Made by a program: the position numbers and the translations under genes. From Bryobacterales bacterium (lineage in GTDB: Bacteria > Acidobacteriota > Terriglobia > Bryobacterales > UBA6623), in the NCBI GenBank assembly GCA_028819255.1, contig JAPPMB010000114.1:64998-128997 (forward strand): a stretch of 64,000 nucleotides of DNA, given 5' to 3'. The notes beneath the pieces were generated by a model that was not told the origin of the DNA, made no database searches, and saw only the letters and a program-made list of their open reading frames with translations. This document shows positions 18,674 through 27,605 of the stretch, one piece after another (position 1 is the stretch's first letter; every line of letters starts with the position of its first letter).

Positions 18674-19636
18674 TCAGGCCCCTCCAAGGCGCAGCAGCTT
18701 CGGAATCTCGCGCTCGAAGAACCGCTGCTGCTGATTCGCGAACTCGGCGAATCCGTCCTTGTCGAGGAACAGGGCTTCCATGCCGCGTTCGCGGCAGAGC
18801 TTCGCCCACTCCTCGGTGCCGAAGGCCGCCTCGAACGCCCCGGCGAGCAGCTCAACCTGGTTCTCCTGCATTCCGCCGGGCCCGAAGAATCCGCTCCATG
18901 CAGGCGCTCCGATCGGAAAGCCCAATTCGTGGCTGGTCGGAACGTCGGGCAGGACGCCCGAGCGAGCGGCGTCGAAGACGGCGAGGGCGCGGAGTTTGCC
19001 GGCCTGGACGTGAGAGACGACCTCGCCCACGCCGGCCACCGCCGCGTCGGAGTGCTCTCCGATCACCGAGACGAGTGCCGGGGTGGATCCGCCGTAGGGC
19101 AGGTGCGTGAAGCGCGCCCCCGTGCCTTGCTCCATCAGCAGGATGTTGAAGTGCCAGATGGAGCCGATGCCCGAGTTCGCCATCACAATGCCTCCCCGCT
19201 CCCGGACCGCCGCCTCGAGGAATTCCTCGAAGGTGCGCCAGGGTGACGAGGCGCTGACCACCAGCGCGGGCGCGGTCTTGGACACCATGCAGATGAGCGA
19301 AACGTCCGATGGGCCGAGATCGGCATAGCCGAGGGAACGGACGATCGCGATTTCCACCGGGGCGTGTCCGATCGTGTAACCGTCCGCAGGCCTCCGAGCG
19401 ACGTACGAGAATGCCAGCGCACCGCTTGCGCCCGGCTTGTTCTCGCAGACGATCGGCACGCCCAGCCGGGATTCGGCCAGGCTGCCCATCACCCTCGACA
19501 CCGTGTCCGAGGTGCCCCCCGGCGCCGCCTGAACGATGAGCCTGATTTCCTTGGCGGGATACGGCCCTTCGGCGCCGCCGCACGCGGCAAGCAACGCGCA
19601 GGCTGCGAGAATCCATCTGAGCCGCGCAACGACCAC
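18674..19636 (-). CDS. tctC: TctC/Bug-family periplasmic solute-binding protein
   Basis: About 320 aa. Signal peptide with a lipobox (LLAACGG), then the Bug fold: YPAKEIRLIVQAAPGGTSDTVSR, 'VCENKPGASGALAF', 'SGIGSIWHFNILLM', 'THLPYGGSTPALVSVIGEH'. Delivers the solute to TctAB. The first start in frame is at 19693, but a TATAAT at 19649-19654 would lie inside that version and sits 12 bp before the GTG at 19636, which leads straight into the signal peptide; I therefore prefer 19636. Ligand unknown. Confidence 0.9.
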   Translation of the reverse strand: MVVARLRWILAACALLAACGGAEGPYPAKEIRLIVQAAPGGTSDTVSRVMGSLAESRLGVPIVCENKPGASGALAFSYVARRPADGYTIGHAPVEIAIVRSLGYADLGPSDVSLICMVSKTAPALVVSASSPWRTFEEFLEAAVRERGGIVMANSGIGSIWHFNILLMEQGTGARFTHLPYGGSTPALVSVIGEHSDAAVAGVGEVVSHVQAGKLRALAVFDAARSGVLPDVPTSHELGFPIGAPAWSGFFGPGGMQENQVELLAGAFEAAFGTEEWAKLCRERGMEALFLDKDGFAEFANQQQRFFEREIPKLLRLGGA

Positions 19637-19648
19637 CGGCGACGCATG

Positions 19649-19654
19649 ATTATA
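19649..19654 (-). promoter_or_regulatory. TATAAT -10 element of the tctCBA operon
   Basis: Perfect TATAAT on the minus strand 12 bp before the GTG at 19636. No -35 is obvious. Confidence 0.45.
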
Positions 19655-19768
19655 GCGGAGAGGGTCCCCCTCGGATGCTCCGGTCTCGGGCATGTTCGGG
19701 GCTTCGATCCAGCGCCGTTACAAGTCCGGGAGAGGGCGATACACTGGCATTTGGGTCTCTCGAAACGC

Positions 19769-20464
19769 ATGATCCGCGCAGTCCTGTTCGACTTCGACGG
19801 CACCCTCGTCGACAGCGAGTACCTGCATCATGAGGCTTGGCTTGAAGCCGTCGCGCCCTGGGGTGTGGCCGTGAGCTGGGAGGTCTACGTTCGCCGGCTG
19901 GTCGGAATCAGCGACCTGCGCGCCTGCGAGTTCTTCCTCGGCATGGCGGGCATGGAGGTTACCCCGGAGGCTCTCGAGCGGGGCCGGTCGCTGAAGCATC
20001 GGGCGTACCGTGCCCGGTCAGTCGACGAACTCAGGATCGCTCCGCAGGCAATCGAGTGGATCGTGGACAATTGCGGGACGGTGCCGATGGGGGTGGTGTC
20101 GTCCAGCGCCGTCCCCGATGTCGTTCCGATCCTGGAGAGGCAGGGCGTTGCGCGGTGCATGGAGTTCGTCGTTTGCGGGGACCACGTCGAGCGCCTCAAG
20201 CCTGACCCGGCGCCCTATCGCCTGGCGCTGAGCAAGCTTGATGGTGCGTTTGGAATCCGGGCCAGCCGCGAATGCCTGGTGTTCGAGGACTCCTCCACGG
20301 GTGTCCGCGCCGCCTCGGCGGCCGGGATGACGGTCCATGCGCTCGGCGACGCCGGCGAACTGCCGGCGGCGCTGGCGGAGTGGGACGAGCGGATAGCGCG
20401 ACTGGACAGATTCGCCAGCTGCATCCCCGTCGGCGAGCTGCAGGACTTCCGGGCCGACCGGTGA
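19769..20464 (+). CDS. HAD-superfamily phosphatase/phosphomutase (beta-PGM-like)
   Basis: A 231-aa HAD hydrolase with all four motifs: I, DFDGTLVDSE (nucleophile Asp); II, 'MGVVSSSA'; III, the lysine in 'RLKPDPAPY'; IV, 'CLVFEDSSTGVRAA'. The helical cap between motifs I and II is of the beta-phosphoglucomutase/phosphoglycolate type. Specific substrate cannot be assigned. A TACACT lies 23 bp upstream of the ATG. Monocistronic. Confidence 0.87.
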   Translation: MIRAVLFDFDGTLVDSEYLHHEAWLEAVAPWGVAVSWEVYVRRLVGISDLRACEFFLGMAGMEVTPEALERGRSLKHRAYRARSVDELRIAPQAIEWIVDNCGTVPMGVVSSSAVPDVVPILERQGVARCMEFVVCGDHVERLKPDPAPYRLALSKLDGAFGIRASRECLVFEDSSTGVRAASAAGMTVHALGDAGELPAALAEWDERIARLDRFASCIPVGELQDFRADR

Positions 20465-20648
20465 CAGGCCTCCGCGAGACGCGGACCTGTCCCGGAAGCT
20501 TCTCGGGCCGCCTCCACGGAACCCGCAAAACTAGGGCGCGGTGTCGGCGGTCACCGTCGCCCAGCCGGCGCGTCCACCGCATTCCTCGGCCGCAAGCCAC
20601 CGACTTCGCCGAGGTTCCGGCGGATCGCGGCTCCCTGACGGGAAGGCT

Positions 20649-22928
20649 TCAGTCTGCCGCAATGGCCGCAGAGGATGGGGCCCGCACCTGCGCGTCGTGA
20701 ACCACGATCGCCGAGAGCGTGATCACGTCCTCGACATCGAAGCCCTTCTGCAGCACCGCTACCGGCCTGTCCATTCCCATGACGATGGGACCTAGTGAGC
20801 GGGCGCCGGCGAACTGCTTGAGGAGCTTGTATGCGATGTTCGCCGCGGCCAGGTTCGGGAAGATGAGCACGTTCGCCTCGCCCTGGAGCTTCGAGAACGG
20901 GAAGAACTCCTGCATGATCCTCGGGTCGAGAGCGGAGTCGGCCTGCATCTCGCCGTCGACGACCAGGCCCGGGTCCAGTTCGGAGCAGATCTCGGCCGCT
21001 CTCCGGACCTTTTCCGAGTCCGGAGAGCGCGCCGACCCGAAGTTCGAAAAGGACAGCAGCGCCACGCGGGGGACGATTCCAAGCCTGGTGGCCCGCCGGG
21101 CCGCCAGGAGGGCGATCTCCGCCAGGTCCTCGGGATCGGGATCGATGTTGACCGTGGTGTCCGCCAGCAGGTAGATCTTGCGCTGGCGGATCATCATGTA
21201 GAGGCCGGAGACCCTGCGCACGCCGCTCTGGCGGTCAATGATCCTGAGCGCGACGCGCATGGTCTCCGGATAGTGGCGCGTAATGCCGGCCACCATCCCG
21301 TCCACGTCGCCCAGCCTCACCATCATCGCGGCAAAGCCGACAGGGTCGCGCAGCATGGCGAATGCGTCCTCAAGGGTGCATCCCTTGCGCTGGCGCAGCC
21401 GATACAGATCCTTCGCGTACTCGTCGATGCGCGGGAACTCGGCCGGATCCACGATTTCCCAACCGGACCAGCGCAGCCTGAGATCCTCGGCCTTGGCGAC
21501 GACGCGTTCCGGCGGTCCCAGGAGGACCGGCCTCGCGATTCGCTCCTCCGACAGGACGTGTGCTGCCCGCAGGATCTTTTCGTGGTCGCCCTCGGAAAAA
21601 ACGATGCGCCGGGGATCGGCCTTCGCCCGCCGGATGATCAGCTGGAAGACCTCCTGGCTGCTGTCGAGGCGCACCGCCAGATTCTGGCGGTACTCCTCGA
21701 GGGAGATGCGCTTCCGGGCGTCCCCGCTCCTGATCGCCGCCTCGGCGACCTGGTACGCGACCTCGAGCGTCACGCGCGGGTCGAACGGCTTCGGAATGAT
21801 GTAGCGGGGCCCGAACTGGAGCTCTTCGGAGGTGTAGATCCGCCGCACCGAATCGGGAACCGGATCCTTGGCCAGCGCGGCCAGCGCCCTGACTGCCGCC
21901 AGCTTCATCTCGTCGTTGATGCAGGTCGCCTCGACATCAAGGGCGCCCCGGAAGAGGGACGGGAAACAAAGGACGTTATTGACCTGATTCGGGTGGTCCG
22001 ACCGTCCCGTCGCGATGATCGCGTCCGACCGGGTCGCAATGGCCAGGTCGTACGCGATTTCCGGATCGGGATTCGCCAGCGCGAAGACGATCGGCCGGTC
22101 GGCCATGGAGACGAGCATGGCCGGAGTGAGCACGTCGGCCGCGGACAGGCCCACGAAGACGTCCGCCCCGCGCACCGCCTCGGCGAGCGTCCTCAGCCCG
22201 GTGTCCCTCACGAATCGCTGCTTGTAGGGATTCATCCCCGTCGTCCGGCCCTCGTAGATGACGCCCCTCGAGTCGAGCAGCAGGAGGTTGTCCGGCGCGA
22301 TCCCGAGCTTGAGATACAGGGAGGCGCAGGCGATGCCGCTCGCCCCCGCCCCGTTCACGACTACGCGAACGGAATCGAGGTCCTTGCCCGCGATCTCCGT
22401 CGCGTTCAGCAGGGCCGCGGCGCTGATGATGGCGGTGCCATGCTGGTCGTCGTGGAAGACCGGGATGTTGACCCGCTTTCGCAGCTCCTCCTCGACGCGA
22501 AAGCACTCGGGCGCCTTGATGTCCTCGAGATTGATGCCTCCGAACGTCGGCTCGAGGAGTTCGACGACGCGGACGATCTCGTCGGGGTCTTCCGTCGCGA
22601 TCTCGAGGTCGAAGACATCGATGTCGGCGAATCGCTTGAACAGAACAGCCTTCCCCTCCATGACCGGCTTGCCCGCCAGCGGACCGATATTGCCAAGGCC
22701 GAGCACGGCGGAACCGTTCGAGACGACCGCAACCAGGTTCGACCGCGTCGTGTACTGGCTTGCAAGAGCAGGGTTGCGCACGATCTCCAGACAGGCGTCC
22801 GCCACACCGGGCGAGTAGGCCAGACTGAGGTCGATCTGCGTGTCCGACGGCTTGGTGGGGGCAATGGAGATCTTGCCCGGCCGGGGGAGTCGATGGTAGT
22901 CAAGGGCCGACTGGTCGGGAACATTCAT
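20649..22928 (-). CDS. maeB: NADP-dependent malic enzyme with phosphotransacetylase-like domain
   Basis: A 759-aa fusion. Residues ~1-160 are the malic enzyme N-domain ([15 protein letters not shown], '[19 protein letters not shown]'). Residues ~160-400 are the NAD(P)-binding domain ('[16 protein letters not shown]', '[11 protein letters not shown]'). From ~430 a PTA/PTB-type domain follows ('[17 protein letters not shown]', '[14 protein letters not shown]', '[16 protein letters not shown]'). It converts malate to pyruvate and CO2; in characterised MaeB proteins the PTA domain is regulatory (acetyl-CoA) rather than catalytic. The ATG at 22928 fits the family N-terminus; the frame extends further without homology. 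Confidence 0.93.
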   Translation of the reverse strand: MNVPDQSALDYHRLPRPGKISIAPTKPSDTQIDLSLAYSPGVADACLEIVRNPALASQYTTRSNLVAVVSNGSAVLGLGNIGPLAGKPVMEGKAVLFKRFADIDVFDLEIATEDPDEIVRVVELLEPTFGGINLEDIKAPECFRVEEELRKRVNIPVFHDDQHGTAIISAAALLNATEIAGKDLDSVRVVVNGAGASGIACASLYLKLGIAPDNLLLLDSRGVIYEGRTTGMNPYKQRFVRDTGLRTLAEAVRGADVFVGLSAADVLTPAMLVSMADRPIVFALANPDPEIAYDLAIATRSDAIIATGRSDHPNQVNNVLCFPSLFRGALDVEATCINDEMKLAAVRALAALAKDPVPDSVRRIYTSEELQFGPRYIIPKPFDPRVTLEVAYQVAEAAIRSGDARKRISLEEYRQNLAVRLDSSQEVFQLIIRRAKADPRRIVFSEGDHEKILRAAHVLSEERIARPVLLGPPERVVAKAEDLRLRWSGWEIVDPAEFPRIDEYAKDLYRLRQRKGCTLEDAFAMLRDPVGFAAMMVRLGDVDGMVAGITRHYPETMRVALRIIDRQSGVRRVSGLYMMIRQRKIYLLADTTVNIDPDPEDLAEIALLAARRATRLGIVPRVALLSFSNFGSARSPDSEKVRRAAEICSELDPGLVVDGEMQADSALDPRIMQEFFPFSKLQGEANVLIFPNLAAANIAYKLLKQFAGARSLGPIVMGMDRPVAVLQKGFDVEDVITLSAIVVHDAQVRAPSSAAIAAD

Positions 22929-23180
22929 GCTTTCGTCACTGCCGGGGTCGGCTCCGGTCCCGCGCCCCATCCAAGGGTTGAGGCTAGCACGGCCGGCGGG
23001 CGGGTCCGCCCCCATGGCCGCACCTCCGAACGCGCATCCGAGGACTTCGCGAACCTGATGCCGCGGATCCGCACCTTGGGATCTGCGGCCGGTGTTCCGT
23101 GGGCGCTCGGCCCGCGTGGGAGTACCCTAACGAACAGGGACGGGGCTCGGATCCCGAGTGTGTCCCGGACATTCCGCGCC

Positions 23181-23603
23181 ATGCAGCGCAACGCTTCACG
23201 ATGGATTCTCGGTTCGGCCGGATTTCTTACGCTTGCCGGAGCTGCAGCGACCCAGGAGTCGGCGCTCAAGCCGGTGGCCTCGGTTACGCAGATCATGCAG
23301 GCCATGGTGATCCCGTCCTCGAACGCCCTCTTCGATGTTCCGCGCAATCCGCCCGCGGACGAGAGCGGATGGGCCGCAGTGAGGAACCATGCCGTCGTGC
23401 TTGCCGAATCAGGAAACCTGCTCCTGATCGGGGATCGGGCGCAGGACTCGGAAGTCTGGACCAGAACGTCGCGAGGCCTCGCCGAAGCGGGGGAGGTCGC
23501 GCTGAAGGCCGCTCAGGCGAGGGACGTCGGCGCCATTACGGAGGTCGGCGGCCGGATCATCGAGGCGTGCGAAAGCTGCCACGAAAAGCACTGGATTCGC
23601 TAG
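23181..23603 (+). CDS. Secreted monohaem cytochrome c-like protein
   Basis: A 140-aa protein with an N-terminal signal sequence (ASRWILGSAGFLTLAGAAA) and a single C-terminal haem motif C-E-S-C-H near residue 133. The C-terminal CxxCH after a four-helix-like body recalls class II (cytochrome c') proteins. It is clearly related to the protein at 30849-31349 (both share 'KPVASV', 'AESGNLL/AEAGNLL' and 'HE..W' ending). Likely periplasmic electron carrier or sensor; partner unknown. The start at 23181 was chosen for the signal peptide. Confidence 0.78.
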   Translation: MQRNASRWILGSAGFLTLAGAAATQESALKPVASVTQIMQAMVIPSSNALFDVPRNPPADESGWAAVRNHAVVLAESGNLLLIGDRAQDSEVWTRTSRGLAEAGEVALKAAQARDVGAITEVGGRIIEACESCHEKHWIR

Positions 23604-23669
23604 ACGACGGTCCGCCCGCAGCCGAGACACGGGCCCGGTCGATTCCAACCGCCCTGCTAGCCTTTCCAT

Positions 23670-25649
23670 GTGATCGTCAAACTCGCCACCTGCCTCGCCT
23701 GCAGTCTAGTCGCCGGCGTCACGGCGCTTGCCCAGATTCCCGACAGGGACAGCAGAAACACCGAGATCCGCCACACGGACACGCGCTATTCGCTGCGCGC
23801 GTACACAAGGGCCGAATGGCAGGACCGCGCCGCCGATCTGCGGAAGCGGATCCTCTTCTCTTCGGGTTTGCTTCCGCTCCCGGGCAAGGAGCCTTTGAAC
23901 CCGCGCATGGGCCCGGTCACCAGCCACAAGGACTATTCGGTTGCCAGCGTTCTTCTCGAGACCTATCCCGGCTTCTTTCTTGGGGGCAATCTCTACAGGC
24001 CGGTCGGCACGCCCGGACCCCATCCCGCGGTTGTCTCGCCGCACGGGCACTGGCGGTACGGGAGGTTTGAGAACTCCGAGATCAACTCCGTGCCGGGCCG
24101 CGCGATCAGCCTGGCGCGCCAGGGCTACATCGTCTTCGCACACGACATGGTCGGCTGGAACGACACCATGCAGGCGCCGCATGCATTCGCGGGGCCCAGA
24201 GAGGAACTCTGGCTGCTGGGCACGCTCGGGCTGCAGCTGTGGAACAGCATCAGGGTCGTCGACTATCTCGTATCCCTCGACGATGTCGACTCAAGCAGGA
24301 TAGGAGTCACGGGAGCTTCTGGCGGAGGAACCCAGGCCTTTCTGCTTGCCGCCGTCGACGACCGCGTCGGCTACTCCGCCCCAGTCAACATGGTCTCTTT
24401 CCAGATGCAGGGCGGTTCGCCATGCGAGAACGCCCCTCTGCTGCGAATCGGGACCAACAATGTGGAGTTCGCGGCCGCGTTCGCGCCCAAGCCCCAGCTC
24501 CTCGTCTCCGCAACGGGAGACTGGACGGTGAACGTTCCCTCGGAGGAATTCCCTGCGCTGCAGCGAATCTACCGCCTGCTCGACGCCGAATCCTACGTCG
24601 AATCGCGGCAATTCGATTCGCCCCACAACTACCACAAGGACAGCAGGGAGGCCGTGTACGCGTTCTTCGGCAAGCACATCCTCGGCGAGGTCGACCCGTC
24701 CCGGTTCAAGGAGGACTCCTCGCGCCCGGAGCAGTTGAGCTCGCTGCTCTACCTGTGGGGGCGTTCCCTGCCCGAGGGGGCCGTCGGGTTCGACGAGCTC
24801 CTGCGCCAGAGGATCGCCGCCGCCGAGGCCGACACGCTCGAACTGGCGGTGCGCGACAACCGGTCTCTGGAGCGAGCCAGGGCCGCCTTCGGCGAGCGTT
24901 TGCGACTGGCGCTTCTCGCCAAGCTTCCCCGGCCCGGCGAAACCACGGTGCAGCCACTCGAGGGTCCGGACCTGCTCATCGGGCGCAAGGATGTCGGCGA
25001 CCGTGTTCCCGCCAGGTACTTGAATGCCGATTCCACCAAGGCCCCGCCGACGCTCCTGGTCCACGCCGACGGCATAGCCGCCGCGGAACGGTCGGAGATT
25101 GGGCTGGCCGTGGCAGGGCGAGGGTGGCCGGTGCTGATGATCGATGCGTTCCAGACAGGCGGCGCCGTGGAAGATCGCGACATCGCCGGCGCCGGAAGGA
25201 ACAGTGAGCGCTACTACCACGTGTTCAACCGCAGCGACGACGCCAACAGGGTCCAGGACATCCTCACCGCGGCCGCATTCCTCCGGGAGCGCGGAAACGC
25301 TGACGGGATTCGCCTGGTGGGGATTGGCCGGGCGGGTTTGTGGGCGCTCCTGGCCGGGGCGCTCGATCCCGATCTGCGGTCGATCTCAGCGGACGCCGAC
25401 GGATTCGATGCGGCAACGGATACTGAGTACGTCGAGGGGCTGTTCATTCCAGGTCTGCGGCGTGCGGGGGACTTTCGAGCGGTGGCACCGCTTCTCTCTG
25501 ACAGGGACCTGCTGCTCTACAACGCACACGACGGATTTCCGCTGGCGTGGTATCGGGCGGCATTCGGTGCCGCCGGGCGGTCCGACGGCCTGAGAATCGA
25601 ACAGGGAGCGGCGTCGACGGAGCTCCTTCTCGAATGGCTTTCCCGGTAG
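23670..25649 (+). CDS. Secreted double alpha/beta-hydrolase (acetyl-xylan-esterase-like)
   Basis: A 659-aa protein with a signal sequence and two hydrolase-like halves. The first half carries a nucleophile elbow G-A-S-G-G (Ser217), 'HPAVVSPHGHW' and 'SPHNYHKDSREAVYAFF' (candidate catalytic His), as in large acetyl-xylan esterase/glucuronoyl-esterase-like enzymes. In the second half the equivalent elbow reads G-R-A-G (Ala at ~555), so it looks catalytically dead. Probably removes esters from plant or algal polysaccharide in the periplasm. Starts with GTG, 6 bp after TAGCCT. Confidence 0.75.
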   Translation: MIVKLATCLACSLVAGVTALAQIPDRDSRNTEIRHTDTRYSLRAYTRAEWQDRAADLRKRILFSSGLLPLPGKEPLNPRMGPVTSHKDYSVASVLLETYPGFFLGGNLYRPVGTPGPHPAVVSPHGHWRYGRFENSEINSVPGRAISLARQGYIVFAHDMVGWNDTMQAPHAFAGPREELWLLGTLGLQLWNSIRVVDYLVSLDDVDSSRIGVTGASGGGTQAFLLAAVDDRVGYSAPVNMVSFQMQGGSPCENAPLLRIGTNNVEFAAAFAPKPQLLVSATGDWTVNVPSEEFPALQRIYRLLDAESYVESRQFDSPHNYHKDSREAVYAFFGKHILGEVDPSRFKEDSSRPEQLSSLLYLWGRSLPEGAVGFDELLRQRIAAAEADTLELAVRDNRSLERARAAFGERLRLALLAKLPRPGETTVQPLEGPDLLIGRKDVGDRVPARYLNADSTKAPPTLLVHADGIAAAERSEIGLAVAGRGWPVLMIDAFQTGGAVEDRDIAGAGRNSERYYHVFNRSDDANRVQDILTAAAFLRERGNADGIRLVGIGRAGLWALLAGALDPDLRSISADADGFDAATDTEYVEGLFIPGLRRAGDFRAVAPLLSDRDLLLYNAHDGFPLAWYRAAFGAAGRSDGLRIEQGAASTELLLEWLSR

Positions 25650-25747
25650 GCAAGGCCGCAGTGCTGCGTCTGCGATCATGACTGGGACCCCGCTCGAAGA
25701 GGGCGCCCTCCATGCAGGGGCATGCCGCTCCGCGAGGTGACTTCACG

Positions 25748-26224
25748 ATGCTTGAAACGGGCCAGACAATACGGAAACGGAGCACTAAGACTGTTCCTGC
25801 GCTGATCGCGGCGATTCTCGCTGTCTGCCTGGCGGCACTGGGGTACGTGCAGTGGAAGAAGGATTCCGTCACGCCTCCCGAGCAGATCATCCTGACCGAC
25901 GAAGCGCGCGCCTACCTGCCGATGCTTGATCTTGGCGAGGTCGAGATGGCGGCGCACGAAAACGCTCTGGGCCAGACCCTGGTCGAGATCACGGGCCAGA
26001 TCAGCAATCTGGGCGACAGGCACGTCCGGAGCATTCGAATCAATTGCGTGTTCTTCGACATCCAGGGAATGGAGTTCCATCGCGTGCTCTCGACGATCGT
26101 CCGGTCGAGCCGGGGTCTGGCGCCATCGGCCCAGCAGAGTTTCCGGCTGCCGTTCGACGACATTCCGGAAGGCTGGAACCAGGTCATGCCGAATCTCTAC
26201 ATTGCCGAGATCGTGTTCGACTGA
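25748..26224 (+). CDS. Membrane-anchored FxLYD-like protein of unknown function
   Basis: A 158-aa protein: a short basic N-terminus, one transmembrane helix (VPALIAAILAVCLAALGYV), then a ~110-residue extracytoplasmic beta-rich domain reading 'VEITGQISNLGDRHVRSIRINCVFFD' and ending 'YIAEIVFD'. This resembles the FxLYD/DUF2393-type domains seen in small Acidobacteria membrane proteins. I chose ATG 25748 because GAGGTGA lies 7 bp upstream. No operon partner. Confidence 0.65.
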   Translation: MLETGQTIRKRSTKTVPALIAAILAVCLAALGYVQWKKDSVTPPEQIILTDEARAYLPMLDLGEVEMAAHENALGQTLVEITGQISNLGDRHVRSIRINCVFFDIQGMEFHRVLSTIVRSSRGLAPSAQQSFRLPFDDIPEGWNQVMPNLYIAEIVFD

Positions 26225-26231
26225 GCGCGAA

Positions 26232-26263
26232 CCCGGGGTGCGGTGGAGTCCTCCGCACGCGGG
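26232..26263 (+). terminator. Possible hairpin terminator
   Basis: An imperfect inverted repeat (GTGCGG...CCGCAC with an outer CCCG/CGGG) begins 8 bp after the stop of the 25748 gene and is followed by CTTTCC. The T-run is poor, so intrinsic termination is only a possibility. The rest of this ~305-bp gap up to the convergent reductase holds nothing I recognise. Confidence 0.3.
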
Positions 26264-26529
26264 CTTTCCGATCCAAGGCCCCGAGCCGCAGCGTCCGGCT
26301 CGTCGGCGAGCACGCTCATCGCGGCGGGTCGCAGTGCACCTCTTCGCAGGGAGAGCGACCGCCTCAACACGGGCCCCGGACGTCCGCAATCCGACGGCCG
26401 GACAGACGGACATTGAGGAAGTCGCGTACAGCCTGCCCGCCACTTGTTGGCCGCCGCCCCCCGACGACCCGAAGCCCGACTTCAGGCGCTCAGGACAGCC
26501 CCTCGACTCTGCTGCTCGGTCATTCCCGC

Positions 26530-27495
26530 TCAGTCGCCGAAGTAGTGCTCGCCCGACGAGGCCAGCGTGGCGCCCTGATCGACCTTCCACGACTCGAGGC
26601 CAGCGAAGTCCGCGCTGGCCCACTTTCCGCGCAATGTTTCCATTCGGCTCTCGCTCAGCTTGCTGTGTGCCCTTGCGGCACGCAGGTCGCGGTCCACCTG
26701 CTCGGGCGTCGTGCAGCCCAGAATGGCGGTCGCCACGGGCAGCGACCAGACATAGTCGAGGTTCTCCTCCAGGGTGGAGATCCCCTGCTCGTGCAGGACG
26801 CCGACGCCGGTCGTCTTCATCGCCATGATCCCGACCCCCTTCTCGACCGCCTTGGGAAGGGTGGTGCTCTCGAAGCTGAGCTTGCGGTTTGCTCCGTCGG
26901 TGACGCTCAGCGGCATCAGCACGGTGTCCCAGTCATACAGGTCAAGCATTCTCGAAAGCACGCGCGGGTCCATGTGGCCCGTGAATCCCACGTACCGGAC
27001 CTTTCCGTCGCGGCGAGCCCTCTCGACAAGCTCCATGGTCCCTCGCGGTCCGAAGACAAAGTCGATGTCGTTCATGTGCATCACGTTGTGGACCTGATAC
27101 AGGTCGATGTAGTCGGTCTTAAGGCCGGCGAGGCTCTGGTTGAGGTCCAGTTCGCAGTGACTGAAGGTGCGGTTCCTGGTCTTGGTTCCGTAGATCAGCC
27201 GATCCCGGGGAACGCCTTCCATTGCGATCCCGTACCGCCTCTGGCTCAGGCCGTACGCCCCGGCCGCGGCCGAGTCGAAGTAGTTGATGCCGGACTCGTA
27301 GGAATGCCGGATCGTGCGCAGGGCCTGCTTCTCGTCGCGCATCGTGCCCACGCGGCCGCCCCCCAGGCCGACGATGCTGACCTCCAGACCTGTCTTGCCC
27401 AGCTTGCGCCTGGGAACCGGCTCCGCGGCCTGGGCCGCGGCGGCGACACCGAGGCCCGCCGCCGCCTTGACGAATTCTCTTCTGCTCTCGGACAT
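26530..27495 (-). CDS. Tat-exported aldo/keto reductase
   Basis: A 321-aa aldo/keto reductase. N-terminus has a Tat-type signal (SRREFVKAAAGLGVAAAAQAA). The AKR tetrad is present: Asp in NYFDSAAAGAYG, Tyr in the same segment, Lys in 'YGTKTRN' and His in 'YQVHNVMH'. Later 'VRYVGFTGHMDPRVLSRML' and 'ATILGCTTPEQV' are typical. Would reduce an aldehyde or sugar with NAD(P)H; where it would find cofactor after export is unclear. ATG 27495 chosen for its GGAGGT Shine-Dalgarno 6 bp upstream. Divergent from the Gfo/Idh gene. Confidence 0.87.
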   Translation of the reverse strand: MSESRREFVKAAAGLGVAAAAQAAEPVPRRKLGKTGLEVSIVGLGGGRVGTMRDEKQALRTIRHSYESGINYFDSAAAGAYGLSQRRYGIAMEGVPRDRLIYGTKTRNRTFSHCELDLNQSLAGLKTDYIDLYQVHNVMHMNDIDFVFGPRGTMELVERARRDGKVRYVGFTGHMDPRVLSRMLDLYDWDTVLMPLSVTDGANRKLSFESTTLPKAVEKGVGIMAMKTTGVGVLHEQGISTLEENLDYVWSLPVATAILGCTTPEQVDRDLRAARAHSKLSESRMETLRGKWASADFAGLESWKVDQGATLASSGEHYFGD

Positions 27496-27590
27496 GCTCA
27501 ACCTCCGTGGCAAGTCGTGGACTTTGCACAAACAGCGTAGAACATTCGGGCGCCGCAGGCGGAAGTTCGACGACATCCTTGTTTCGGGGG

Positions 27591-27596
27591 TACACT
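27591..27596 (+). promoter_or_regulatory. TACACT -10 element of the Gfo/Idh gene
   Basis: TACACT sits exactly 9 bp before the ATG at 27606. No Shine-Dalgarno intervenes, so a leaderless transcript is likely. A weak -35-like TTCGAC lies 19 bp upstream. Confidence 0.5.
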
Positions 27597-27605
27597 GGGC
27601 CCGGA

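Noticed and set aside
21273-23180. Long plus-strand extension in front of the cytochrome-like protein
   Set aside because: Entirely antisense to the malic enzyme. The signal peptide and homology start only at 23181.
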